From Halomonas sp. (GTDB taxonomy: Bacteria; Pseudomonadota; Gammaproteobacteria; Pseudomonadales; Halomonadaceae), in the NCBI RefSeq assembly GCF_029263665.1, contig NZ_JAJUFQ010000011.1, positions 1-64,000 on the forward strand: DNA of 64,000 nt, given 5' to 3'. The position numbers were made by a program, and so were the translations under genes. A model generated the notes under the pieces. The model did no database searches. It had not been told where the DNA came from and saw only the letters and a program-made list of their open reading frames with translations. Position 1 is the stretch's first letter, and every line of letters starts with the position of its first letter. Shown here in pieces: positions 44,687 to 53,965 of the stretch.

Positions 44687-47125
44687 CTATTCTGGCAGCG
44701 CATATCCAATCACATAGTCCCCAAGCTTGGTACCGAAGGTGCCATGACCGCCGGCAGTGACCACGACATATTGACGTCCATCTGCACCACGATAGGTCAT
44801 GGGCGTGGCCTGGCCTCCGGCTGGCAGGCGTGATTTCCACAGCTGTTCACCCGTGGTGATGTCATAGGCGCGTACATACTGGTCCAGGGTACCGCTGAGG
44901 AAGGTGACACCACCCGCAGTCGTCATCGGGCCACCCAGCGCGGGCACTCCCACTTCGAAGGGTACCGGCAGGCCAAAGGGCATGCTGTCACGCGTGGTAC
45001 CGTTGCGATGCTTCCAGGCCACCTGGGGTTGCTCGCCACCCGACAGATCTATGCCCGCGACTTCACCCCAGGGCGGAGCCTGGCACGGCAGCGCCAGCGG
45101 GGACAGCAAGGGGCCCATTTCCACAGCATAAGGTGCGCCCTTATTGGGTTGCAGGCCCTGTTCACTGGCCGATCCTTGGCCTTCCTCGACCTGGTCACGA
45201 GGGATCATCTTGTCGACGAAAGCCAGGTAGTTGGGAGAGGTGAAAATCGCCTGGCGCACCGGGTCCACGGCAATACCGCTCCAGTTGAACACGCCGACAT
45301 TGCCCGGATAGACGATGCTGCCCTCCAGCGATGGCGGTGTGTACTGCCCTTCATAACGCAGCGAATGGAACTTGATCCGACAGATCATCTGGTCCAGCGG
45401 TGATGCCCCCCACATATCCGCCCCTGTCAGAGGCTCCGGCAGCAGGTTCAAGCGCGAACGCGGCTGTGTCTGGGCTGTCCAGTCACCCTCCACGGCGCCC
45501 TGGGGAGCAGGCAGCTCATCGATGGGTACAATGGCTTCCCCCGTCTCACGGTTGAGCACATAGAGGCTGCCTTGCTTGGTCGGCTGGATGACAGCCGGCA
45601 CCTCCTCGCCATTGATGGTGAGATCGATCAGTACCGGCTGGGCTGGAGTATCCATATCCCACAGGTCGTGGTGGACAAACTGATGGACCCAGGACAGCTT
45701 GCCAGTATGGACATCCAGTGCGACCAGACCTGCGCTGTAGCGCTCGTCATCCTCGCTGCGGTCCGCTCCCCACTGGTCTGGTGTTGCATTGCCCATCGGC
45801 AGATACACCAGGCCCAGCTCTTCATCGACACTGAACGGTGCCCAGACATTGGGGGAATTACGCGTATAGACTTCGCCCTCCGCCAGGGGGGTGGTGTCAT
45901 CCGGGTTGCCGCTATCCCAGTTCCATATCAGCTCGCCACTGCGTACATCGAAAGCACGAACTACACCAGAAGGCTCGTCGGTGGAACTGTTATCGGTGAC
46001 ATGCCCGCCGAGAATCACCAGGTCTTCCGTCACCACCGCCGGTGAAGTGGAGTAATAGCCGCCAGGATCGAAGGGGCCGATATTCTGTGTCAGGTCGACT
46101 TCGCCATTGTCACCAAAGCTCTCGCAGCGTTCCCCCGTATCTGCATTGAGGGCGATCAGGCGAGCATCCGCTGTGGGTACGAAGATACGCCGAGGACACA
46201 TGACATCCGTATCGCTGAGCATCGGCTCGGCTTCCTGGCTCGAAGCCAACTCAGCAGCATCCTGGGCAGAGCTACCAGCACTGGTATCGCCGCCATATTG
46301 CGCCACATCGTAGTAGCTCACCCCACGACAGGTCATGTGGGCCCAGCGCGAGAAGTTTTCCGCGCCCATGGTGCTGATCTCAGGATCGAAGGTCCAGTCG
46401 GTTTCTCCTGTCTCGGGGTCCAGTGCCATCACCCGACTATGCGAAGTGCAGATGTAGAGACGGTCGTTGACCTTCAGCGGAGTGTTCTGGTTGGTAATCT
46501 CAGGAGGAGAGTCCGGCGTTGCTGTATCTCCGGTCTGGATGCGCCACACTTCCTTGAGCTGGGCGACATTTTCCGGAGTGATCTGGTCCAGGGCGGAATA
46601 ATGGGTACCGGCATTGGTACCGCCATAAGCGACCCAGTCATCACCGGCAACCTGGCTGGGATTGGGTGAAGATGCAGGAGCAGTGCCAGTGATCTGCCCT
46701 TCGGTGCTCAAAGGATCCTTGAGCTGAGTGGCAATGGCTACGCCAATGGCAAACAGTACCGCCAGCGACAGACTACCACTGGCAAGCAAGCCACTACCTC
46801 GCCGCCACCAGGGCAGCAGCATCAGGATACCGATGGCACACAGAATCGCGACTCGTGGTACCAGTTGCCACCAATCCAGGCCAACTTCCCATAGGGCCCA
46901 CAGGGTCGTGCCAAACAATACCAAGGCATAAAACCACAAAGCATGGGGGCTGCGCTTCATCATCAGCGCCCCGGACAGGACCAGGCCGGCACCGGCAACC
47001 AGGTAATACACGGACCCACCCAGCATCACCAGATAACCGCCTCCAGCCAGCAGGGCCAGGCCCAGTAGAAAAATCAAGGCCCCCAGCAACCATGCAGGTC
47101 CCCGGCTCATGGGTCGACGTTCCAT
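44687..47125 (-). CDS. Membrane-bound PQQ-dependent dehydrogenase (glucose/quinate/shikimate type)
   Basis: 812 residues, close to the 796 of E. coli Gcd. Five N-terminal helices (about 10-135) anchor it and bind ubiquinone. The rest is an eight-bladed propeller facing the periplasm with the tryptophan-docking repeats (SPNVWAPFSVDEELGLVYLP, WVHQFVHHDLWDMDTPAQP). It passes electrons from substrate to ubiquinone. Glucose versus quinate/shikimate cannot be decided by eye. No pqq biosynthesis gene is in the window. AAGGAG lies 6 nt before the chosen ATG at 47125. Confidence 0.93.
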   Translation of the reverse strand: MERRPMSRGPAWLLGALIFLLGLALLAGGGYLVMLGGSVYYLVAGAGLVLSGALMMKRSPHALWFYALVLFGTTLWALWEVGLDWWQLVPRVAILCAIGILMLLPWWRRGSGLLASGSLSLAVLFAIGVAIATQLKDPLSTEGQITGTAPASSPNPSQVAGDDWVAYGGTNAGTHYSALDQITPENVAQLKEVWRIQTGDTATPDSPPEITNQNTPLKVNDRLYICTSHSRVMALDPETGETDWTFDPEISTMGAENFSRWAHMTCRGVSYYDVAQYGGDTSAGSSAQDAAELASSQEAEPMLSDTDVMCPRRIFVPTADARLIALNADTGERCESFGDNGEVDLTQNIGPFDPGGYYSTSPAVVTEDLVILGGHVTDNSSTDEPSGVVRAFDVRSGELIWNWDSGNPDDTTPLAEGEVYTRNSPNVWAPFSVDEELGLVYLPMGNATPDQWGADRSEDDERYSAGLVALDVHTGKLSWVHQFVHHDLWDMDTPAQPVLIDLTINGEEVPAVIQPTKQGSLYVLNRETGEAIVPIDELPAPQGAVEGDWTAQTQPRSRLNLLPEPLTGADMWGASPLDQMICRIKFHSLRYEGQYTPPSLEGSIVYPGNVGVFNWSGIAVDPVRQAIFTSPNYLAFVDKMIPRDQVEEGQGSASEQGLQPNKGAPYAVEMGPLLSPLALPCQAPPWGEVAGIDLSGGEQPQVAWKHRNGTTRDSMPFGLPVPFEVGVPALGGPMTTAGGVTFLSGTLDQYVRAYDITTGEQLWKSRLPAGGQATPMTYRGADGRQYVVVTAGGHGTFGTKLGDYVIGYALPE

Positions 47126-47319
47126 CGTGTTCTCCTTGTCTCGCGCTGACATCATTCCAGCGAACCCCTGCCCTATCTCTGGGTCAGACGTAACATATCG
47201 AGTAAATTGAAATATTGATTTTCTAAGTTGGGATATTGCTTATCTAACTAAGATAGAAGATAGAAGCCCTCCCAGACACAGCGCCAAACACTTCCTCCAG
47301 GGACTTCAAGGACTGCATT

Positions 47320-47928
47320 ATGAATCTTTATGGCGATAGTCGATCAGGAAACTGTTACAAAATCAAACTTTTGGCATCGTTTCTCGAGATTCGGATGGTA
47401 TGGATCGACGTGGATGTCCTGGTCGGAGAAACACGCCGCGAGGACTTTCTCGGGCGTAATCCCAATGGCAAGATTCCTCTGCTTGAGCTTGATGATGGAC
47501 GCTGTCTGTCTGAGTCCAATGCCATTCTTCACTACCTGGCGGAAGGTAGTGGCTGGCTACCGACGGATCGTTACGAACACGCAAAAGTGCTGCAATGGCA
47601 AAACTTCGAGCAATACAGCCATGAGCCCTATATCGCGGTAGCGCGCTTCATTGCCGTCTATCAGGGCCTACCCGAAGAACGCCGTAGTGAATACGAGTCC
47701 AAGCATGAAGGTGGCTACAAGGCCTTGAGCATCATGGAACACCAGCTGGATGCCACTCCTTTCCTGACGGGCGAACTTCCGACCATTGCCGATATCTCGC
47801 TGTATGCCTACACCCATATGGCACACGAAGGAGGTTTCGAGCTGGACAATTTCCCTGCCATCCGCGCCTGGCTCAAGCGTCTCGAGGCACTGCCGGGGTA
47901 TGTCCCCATGAGCGGCAGCGGTCCTTGA
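47320..47928 (+). CDS. Glutathione S-transferase
   Basis: 202 residues: thioredoxin-like N-terminal domain (1-77, with SGNCYKIK near the glutathione site and NGKIPLLEL, SESNAIL) and an all-helical C-terminal domain (88-200, with FLTGELPTIADISLYAY). The Ser/Cys near residues 9-12 suggests a beta- or nu-like class. AAGGA precedes the ATG. It is divergent from the PQQ dehydrogenase across an AT-rich 194-bp region. Confidence 0.9.
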   Translation: MNLYGDSRSGNCYKIKLLASFLEIRMVWIDVDVLVGETRREDFLGRNPNGKIPLLELDDGRCLSESNAILHYLAEGSGWLPTDRYEHAKVLQWQNFEQYSHEPYIAVARFIAVYQGLPEERRSEYESKHEGGYKALSIMEHQLDATPFLTGELPTIADISLYAYTHMAHEGGFELDNFPAIRAWLKRLEALPGYVPMSGSGP

Positions 47929-47934
47929 AGCTTT

Positions 47935-48010
47935 ATCTGACAAGTACCTGATCTGACAAGTACCCGATCTGGCAAGCACCTGATGGCAAGTGGCTCATCT
48001 GACAAATGCT
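47935..48010. repeat. 16-bp tandem array after the GST gene
   Basis: Three good units of ATCTGACAAGTACCTG (47935, 47951, 47967) and two degenerate ones, starting 7 bp after the GST stop codon, between convergent GST and helicase genes. Confidence 0.88.
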
Positions 48011-48055
48011 TATGCTTGGCTTGCCAGTCCCGGTGTTACTGGGGGAGTGGTCGTG

Positions 48056-50497
48056 CTATGCCGGGCGCCACCAGCGTGGCAATCGTGAACGTATGTCTGC
48101 ACGACCATAGCGGTCATCCATCAGTACTACCACGCCGCTATCCTCGGGGCCACGGATCACTCGACCTGCCGCCTGGACCACCTTGATCAAGCCGGGAATG
48201 CGATAGGCATAATCATCGCCACAGCCAAAGCGTACCTCCAGGCACTCCTTCAGGGCCTCCTGGCGTGGTTCATTGGGCGGTAATCCCAAGGTGGCGATAA
48301 AAGCGCCAATCAGCCGCTCACCAGGCAAATCGACACCTTCAGCGAAAGCGCCCCCCAACACGGCGAAAGCAATGCCGGACTCGCCCGGGCGAAAGGACTC
48401 AAGGAAACCTTCTCTTTCCTGCTCGGTCATTCCCCGACGTTGAGCACGTTGGGGAACATCAGGATAGGCCTCTGCCAGTGCTGCCCGAACTTGTTCCAGA
48501 TAAGCGAAGCTGGAAAAGAATGCCAGATAATGGCCAGGACAGTGCCGATACTGCTCGGCCATGGTCGCCACTACGCCCGGCAATGATGACTTTCTGTCGC
48601 GGAAGCGGGTCGACAGCTGACGGCACACCCGCACCTCCAGTTGCTCTGCAGCAAAAGGAGAATCGATCTCCTGCCATACTGCATTTCCCGGTAGCCCCAG
48701 CAGGTCTCGCTGATAGCTCGCTGGTGCCAAGGTCGCGGAAAACAGCACCGAGGCATGGGCAACCTCAAAACGTGGTGCTAAAAAATCGGCAGGAATGACA
48801 TTGGCAATACCAAGCCGTGAGTCGCCTCGCCCCATACGGACGAGCTCGCACAAGGAATGGCCAGCAAAACTTTCAGCCAAGCGCGTGAAGGCCAATGCAT
48901 CGAACATCCATTCTGTCAGCCCGGGAGTGACTTCATCGGGATATTCTCCAAGGTAATCGCTGATGGCTGCACACGCGTGTTGCAGGGAACTGATGACGTC
49001 ACCCGGCAACTGATCCAGTGACCGCCATAGCGGCGCGTCACGGGCCCCCGCTTCTTCGCCTCCCTGTTCACGGATCAGTTCCTGCCAACGGCGCATCACG
49101 CTGCCCAGAGAACGCTGAAGTGGCTTGGGAGCGCTCTTCCTCAAGCGTGCCAGTTGCTTCTGGTCCAGCCCTGCCGAATACATGCCCCTGGCCCGATCGA
49201 TCAAGTTGTGGGCTTCATCGACCAGCAGACCCAGGCGCCATCCCTGCATCTGACACAGTCCGTGCAAAAGTGCACTGGCATCGAAATAGTGATTCACATC
49301 CCCCACGGCCACATCGCACCAACGCGCCATTTCCTGGCCCAGGTAATAGGGACACACCTCATGCTTCAAGGCAATCTGGCGCAACCCCTCCCGATCAAGC
49401 CAGGCATGTTGTGCTGCCGCCTTGCGCGCCTCGGGCAGGCGATCGTAAAAGCCCTGGGCCAGAGGACAGGATTCACCATGGCAAGCCTTGTCGGGATACT
49501 CGCAGGCCTTGTCCCTGGCGATCAACTCGACCACACGCAAGGGAATCCTGCTTCGCGCCCCCAGTTGTTCCAGGGCACTGAGCGCCACCCCGCGCCCTGG
49601 GGTCTTCATGCACAGAAACGCGATACGATCGAGCCCTTGGTAGGGCATGGCCTTGAGCATGGGAAACAGCGTGCCAAGCGTCTTGCCAATACCTGTAGGG
49701 GCCTGCGCCAGCAAGGTTCGGCCAGTCGCTCCCGTCTTGTAGACCTGCTCCGCCAGGTGGCGCTGACCAGGACGGAATTCACGATGTGGAAAGGCCAGGA
49801 CTTCCAGCGCCTTGTCCCGGCACTGACGATGAGCAGTCTCGGCTTCCCCCCAGGCACGCCAGGTGCGACATAGCGCTTCAAGCTCGGTCCATAACACCTC
49901 GGCATCAACCGTATCGGAAAATCGAGTTTCCTTGCCGTGAACCAGGTCCAGGTAGACCAGCGCCAGATGTATCCGCGAATACCCATGCTCTCGGCACCAC
50001 AAGGCGCCATAGGCACGCAGTTGGGCCCAGTGCAAGGCTCGCTGATTGACGGCCATGCGCTCCAGGCGACCACGATGGGTCTTTATCTCTTCCAGACATT
50101 CTTCCTGGCTACCCTGGGCAGTACTGATACCGTCGATGCGCCCTTGGACACGAATGCCAGACACCACGCCACTCACCGCCACTTCAGAACGATAACCGGG
50201 CCCTCGCGAAGCGACGACCCGAGCATGGCCTTCCATGCCTTCCCGGGCAGAGGGCGATGGGGTGAAACGATGATCCAGATCACCGCGACGCGCAGCAAAA
50301 TCGCAAAGGGTGCGGACCCCGACGTGTCCTTCCGTTGAAAGTTCTCTACATCTTTGCGCAGAGGGCTCTTCACACTTTTCCGCTGAGGGCTTCTCGACAC
50401 CTCTCGCTGAGGGCTCTTCACACCTTTCCGCTGAGGGTTTCTCGACACCTCTCGCTGAGGGCTCCTCTTGATGGTGCTCTGCTGAGGGCTCTGTCAT
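48056..50497 (-). CDS. PD-(D/E)XK nuclease fused to XPD/DinG-type Fe-S helicase
   Basis: 813 residues. An N-terminal Cas4/RecB-like nuclease module (about 50-210) shows GRIDGI, EEIKTH near 134-138 and QLRAYG as the QxxxY motif. The superfamily 2 helicase follows: Walker A APTGIGKT (about 266-273), four Fe-S-type cysteines between about 331 and 382, DEAH near 427, and the last motif QAAGRVIRGPEDSG. Residues about 8-55 are a disordered tail of EKPSA/EEPSA repeats from a 48-bp DNA duplication. Its ATG overlaps the FAN1-like gene stop (ATGA), so the two are coupled and likely act together in crosslink or replication-fork repair. Confidence 0.92.
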   Translation of the reverse strand: MTEPSAEHHQEEPSARGVEKPSAERCEEPSARGVEKPSAEKCEEPSAQRCRELSTEGHVGVRTLCDFAARRGDLDHRFTPSPSAREGMEGHARVVASRGPGYRSEVAVSGVVSGIRVQGRIDGISTAQGSQEECLEEIKTHRGRLERMAVNQRALHWAQLRAYGALWCREHGYSRIHLALVYLDLVHGKETRFSDTVDAEVLWTELEALCRTWRAWGEAETAHRQCRDKALEVLAFPHREFRPGQRHLAEQVYKTGATGRTLLAQAPTGIGKTLGTLFPMLKAMPYQGLDRIAFLCMKTPGRGVALSALEQLGARSRIPLRVVELIARDKACEYPDKACHGESCPLAQGFYDRLPEARKAAAQHAWLDREGLRQIALKHEVCPYYLGQEMARWCDVAVGDVNHYFDASALLHGLCQMQGWRLGLLVDEAHNLIDRARGMYSAGLDQKQLARLRKSAPKPLQRSLGSVMRRWQELIREQGGEEAGARDAPLWRSLDQLPGDVISSLQHACAAISDYLGEYPDEVTPGLTEWMFDALAFTRLAESFAGHSLCELVRMGRGDSRLGIANVIPADFLAPRFEVAHASVLFSATLAPASYQRDLLGLPGNAVWQEIDSPFAAEQLEVRVCRQLSTRFRDRKSSLPGVVATMAEQYRHCPGHYLAFFSSFAYLEQVRAALAEAYPDVPQRAQRRGMTEQEREGFLESFRPGESGIAFAVLGGAFAEGVDLPGERLIGAFIATLGLPPNEPRQEALKECLEVRFGCGDDYAYRIPGLIKVVQAAGRVIRGPEDSGVVVLMDDRYGRADIRSRLPRWWRPA
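50366..50461. repeat. 48-bp in-frame tandem duplication in the helicase gene
   Basis: Two 48-bp units (50366-50413, 50414-50461) with only a few differences, each containing two related 24-bp halves ending in GCTGAGGG. They encode alternating EKPSA and EEPSA blocks. Confidence 0.93.
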
Positions 50498-52269
50498 GTT
50501 TCCTCCCACTGCACATGGCAGACTTCAGCGGGAATGGCATGACGGGAAAAGAAGGCTAGCCAGCGTTTCTGGTTATCCTGCAGGCGATCTCCCGGCCCTT
50601 TGACTTCGATCAGCCGATAGCGGGGTCCCTCTGTTGCGTCCGGCAGGAATTGAATCAGGTCGGGCAGTCCTGCCCGGTTGGCGGCAGGATCATGCAACAG
50701 GCGTTCACACATCGCCTTCAAGTGTTCGGCACTCACATGCTCCAAGGCCAGGGTAATCAGCTCTTCATCCAGCCACCCCCAATTGACGAAAGGATTGGCT
50801 ATGCCGTATTTGTCTCGCCAGCGAGCCAGGATGATGTCCCGGTAACGCCCATCGTCCAGCATCCTGAGCGCCGTATCGAACAAGGGACGGCGGCGGCTGA
50901 CAAAATCAGGCTGACGCAAATCGGCCGGGGCATGGTGGAAAGGGTGGAAAAAGGCACCCGGCAAAGGGGCAAAGATGGCCTCCCAGCACAGCAGGCCGAA
51001 CAGGCCGCTGATCAAGGCATTTTCCACATAGAACAGCGGGGCCTTTTGGCTACCCATCTGCTGACATACGGCCGCTTCCACGCTTCCGCTGTCATGCAAT
51101 GACGAAATGGGTAACCTGGCGACCCTGGTGAGCGTTGGTGGCACCGCCTCACGTACCAGAGCCGACAAGACAGGCTTTCCAAGACGCTTGCACAAGCGCG
51201 GCACAAGGCGCTCGAGCGCTTGGCGTTCGCTCTCATCAGCAGGCTTCAGAACGGCATCGCAAGCTACTTCGAATGCTTGCTGGTAGTCGCCACGTCGCTC
51301 CATCAGGCGCATACGCCTGATACGCGGCTCGCCTTTTCCTGCCAGGGCATAGCACTCCAGCGCCAGCGGTTCTTCTCCATCACGCTGAGCCTGTTGGCCC
51401 ATCCGATACAGCAAGCGAGCGCGCCGAGCTTCCAGCCAGATATTGCCTTCAGGCACGATGGGTAACCCGGCCCACAGTGCCGCCACGGGCTCGCCTTCCT
51501 CCAGACGCTCTCGCAGCCGGTGCAATGCTAGATAGATGTCGACATCGGTACGTTGCTGAAAGGCCCTGGACCCAACATCCAGGGCAACTTTCTCGAACCG
51601 GGAGATTCCCAGTTCGGCGAGCACAAAGTCCGACCAGCTCTGCTGCAGATTGCCAAAGAACATCAGGCGCAGGCGGTCGCACACAGGCATCACTGTCAGC
51701 CTGATCAAGGGCTCGTTGAAAGCAGGCCACCACTCGCTCATCGGCCTGTCATATCCTTCCAGATCGGCAAGTGCCTCACGCAAGCGAAGCTTGGTGATCG
51801 AGCCAGGCAATCCTTGATCGGCAATTTGCTGCGCAAAGGCATGGCGCAGCTCGGGGACACGCAGCAGGGAAAATAACTCATCAAGATCGATGCCAGGATC
51901 CAGCTCGATCAGCCCGGCACTTTCCAGGCCCTGGGTCGCCACAGCAATATCACCCACTTCCGGATAGCTGAACAATTCCGGCCGGAACAGCTCGCCCTTG
52001 CGCGACACCATGCGCACCAGCAGGGCCTGGGAGGGTTCAGGCAATGCCGTGAAGCGGGCAATGAAAGTGTGCTCTTCCTCTCCCAGCAGGTCGATATAAC
52101 GATGACAGACCCAGGCAATGACAAATTGAAAGTGGCGCAGGTAATAGCGGGGATCATCACGCAGGTCGTCTGACAGCTGGTTCAAGAGCTCAGCCAATCG
52201 CTCATCTGACGACCCAGCGGGGCCATCAGATGACTCCACATCGTTCACGACAAGCATCGATGGACGCAT
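50494..52269 (-). CDS. FAN1-like VRR-NUC structure-specific nuclease
   Basis: About 591 residues. The C-terminal VRR-NUC domain is clear: GLPDLIQF, then RLIEVKGPGDRLQDNQKRWL (about 543-575), giving the D, E, VK and QxxW positions. The N-terminal part (YYLRHFQFVIAWVCHRYIDLL, ALLVRMVSRKGELFRPELFSYPEVGDI) matches the SAP/TPR-containing bacterial FAN1, a 5' flap nuclease acting on interstrand crosslinks. The start is uncertain: 52257, 52269 and GTG 52281 all lack a good ribosome binding site. The gene follows the nitronate monooxygenase gene by 21 bp and overlaps the helicase gene by 4 bp. Confidence 0.9.
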   Translation of the reverse strand: MRPSMLVVNDVESSDGPAGSSDERLAELLNQLSDDLRDDPRYYLRHFQFVIAWVCHRYIDLLGEEEHTFIARFTALPEPSQALLVRMVSRKGELFRPELFSYPEVGDIAVATQGLESAGLIELDPGIDLDELFSLLRVPELRHAFAQQIADQGLPGSITKLRLREALADLEGYDRPMSEWWPAFNEPLIRLTVMPVCDRLRLMFFGNLQQSWSDFVLAELGISRFEKVALDVGSRAFQQRTDVDIYLALHRLRERLEEGEPVAALWAGLPIVPEGNIWLEARRARLLYRMGQQAQRDGEEPLALECYALAGKGEPRIRRMRLMERRGDYQQAFEVACDAVLKPADESERQALERLVPRLCKRLGKPVLSALVREAVPPTLTRVARLPISSLHDSGSVEAAVCQQMGSQKAPLFYVENALISGLFGLLCWEAIFAPLPGAFFHPFHHAPADLRQPDFVSRRRPLFDTALRMLDDGRYRDIILARWRDKYGIANPFVNWGWLDEELITLALEHVSAEHLKAMCERLLHDPAANRAGLPDLIQFLPDATEGPRYRLIEVKGPGDRLQDNQKRWLAFFSRHAIPAEVCHVQWEET

Positions 52270-52290
52270 GGAAGGACACACGGAAGAGTA

Positions 52291-53331
52291 CTATGACGGT
52301 GATGGAAGCTTCGATGCCAGCCAGGCCAGTTGCTCAGCCGCTGGCACCTCGCGGCAGCCCTGCCGGTTCTCTCCACTCCACAGTGGCGAGAAATCCCCAC
52401 GGCACTGGGACTCTGCTGCGGCTCTCAATTCGCACAAGCTTCCCGTGACCAGGGGAAAGTCCGGTACTGCTGTGCTGAGCGGGCCCAGCTCGCGCATGAC
52501 CCGATTGACGATCCCTCGCGCGGGGCGGCCCGTCAGCACATTGGTAATCGCGGTGGGTGTATCCGGCTCCAGCAACGCACGACGATGGACGGCCCTGGTG
52601 GTGGCCTCGGGACAACACAGGAAAGCCGTGCCCACCTGCACCGCCTCAGCCCCTAGTGCCAAGGCGGCTTCCACAGCATCTGGATCACCGATCCCACCTG
52701 CGGCGATGACGGGAACAGAAACCGCTTCGAGAATCCTGGGCAGCAAAGTCATGGTGCCCATCTGCAGGCTCAGGTCGTCACTGAGGAAGTGGCCGCGATG
52801 ACCACCCGCCTCAATACCTTGCGCAATGATGGCATCCACCCCTTGTTGTTCCAGCCATCGTGCTTCCTCCACCGTTGTGGCACTGGACAACACCAGGGCC
52901 CCTGTCGCTTTGACACGCTCAAGCAGAGCCGCCTCGGGCAGACCAAAGTGGAAGCTGACCACTGCCGGACGATGTTTCTCCACCTGCGCGCAGGCTTCTT
53001 CGTCAAAGGGGCGTCGAGAAGGTGTATCACTGGGAGGAGGTGGCTCAATGCCCAGTTCCTGATGATAAGGTGCCAGGCTCTCCCGCCAACGCTGCAACCT
53101 CTCGGGCTGTGGTTCAGGCAGGTGATGACAGAAGAAATTCACGTTGAGCGGGCCCTGCCCTGCGATTTCGGTCAAGGCTTGATCCAGACCCTCCATCGAC
53201 AGCATGCCCGCAGGTAGCGCACCTAATCCACCTGCGGCTGTCACCGCCAGGGCCAGTGCTTCATCCTGAGCACCAGCCATCGGGGCTTGAAGGATGGGAT
53301 AGCGCAGTCCCAATCGTGCGATCAGGTTCAT
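52291..53331 (-). CDS. Nitronate monooxygenase (2-nitropropane dioxygenase family)
   Basis: 346-residue FMN-dependent TIM-barrel enzyme oxidising alkyl nitronates such as propionate-3-nitronate. Family stretches are YPILQAPMAGAQDEALA at 11-27, catalytic His in EAGGHRG (about 175-181), VIAAGGIGD, ALALGAEAVQVGTAFL and NVLTGRPARGIVNR. The ATG overlaps the retropepsin stop by 4 bp (ATGA). Confidence 0.9.
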   Translation of the reverse strand: MNLIARLGLRYPILQAPMAGAQDEALALAVTAAGGLGALPAGMLSMEGLDQALTEIAGQGPLNVNFFCHHLPEPQPERLQRWRESLAPYHQELGIEPPPPSDTPSRRPFDEEACAQVEKHRPAVVSFHFGLPEAALLERVKATGALVLSSATTVEEARWLEQQGVDAIIAQGIEAGGHRGHFLSDDLSLQMGTMTLLPRILEAVSVPVIAAGGIGDPDAVEAALALGAEAVQVGTAFLCCPEATTRAVHRRALLEPDTPTAITNVLTGRPARGIVNRVMRELGPLSTAVPDFPLVTGSLCELRAAAESQCRGDFSPLWSGENRQGCREVPAAEQLAWLASKLPSPS

Positions 53332-53888
53332 TGAGATAACTCCATATTGGACGGCACAGCCGCCTCTTCTTCGAGGCGCTCTGGCGCCTTGAGTTCAAGA
53401 GTGTCGCCACGCATGGTGATGTCGAAGTGACGTAGATAACTCATGCCGAGCAACACCGTATCTCCTTCCAGGCCGGGACCGAAGGAACCACGCACCTGAT
53501 GTGCCGTGAGGCCGCCAAGGGAAACACTGTCCAGCAGCGTCAGGTGGCCTCTCACCCGACCATTGGCCGTATGAAACCAGGCCTGGCCCTGGGCCGGCAG
53601 ATCCAGGCGTGCTGCCAATGATTCCGGGATAGCGACAATGGTCGCGCCGGTATCCACCAGAAACGTCACTGGCTCACCATTGATATGGCCCGGAGCCACG
53701 AAATGACCATTCGCGCCACGTTGCAGGCGCAACGTCTCTCCAGGCGCCACGGAGACCAGGTCGGCATTGGGGTTGAAGCGCCCGTCGATCCAGGCATTCA
53801 CCCACCAGGTACCAAAGCCCATGAGCAGCACCCAGAACAGCAACATCATGATCAGGCCTGGACCACGACCGGGTGCTCGTATCGACAT
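53328..53888 (-). CDS. Membrane-anchored retropepsin-like aspartic protease
   Basis: 186 residues: an N-terminal helix (about 12-33) and a single-lobe aspartic protease domain (about 60-175) with the active-site motif VDTGAT (about 99-104) and a later GDTVLLGMSYLRHFDI hydrophobic-loop segment. This is the TIGR02281 clan AA type, which acts as a dimer at the membrane; natural substrate unknown. GGGGA lies 6-7 nt before the ATG at 53888. First gene of the four-gene operon that ends with the helicase. Confidence 0.9.
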   Translation of the reverse strand: MSIRAPGRGPGLIMMLLFWVLLMGFGTWWVNAWIDGRFNPNADLVSVAPGETLRLQRGANGHFVAPGHINGEPVTFLVDTGATIVAIPESLAARLDLPAQGQAWFHTANGRVRGHLTLLDSVSLGGLTAHQVRGSFGPGLEGDTVLLGMSYLRHFDITMRGDTLELKAPERLEEEAAVPSNMELSQ

Positions 53889-53965
53889 AAAGATTCCCCA
53901 CCAGTTCCTGAGCACAGTTTACCCGCTATCATGCAGGCATCCCTATCTCTGTGGAGGAACCCGGC

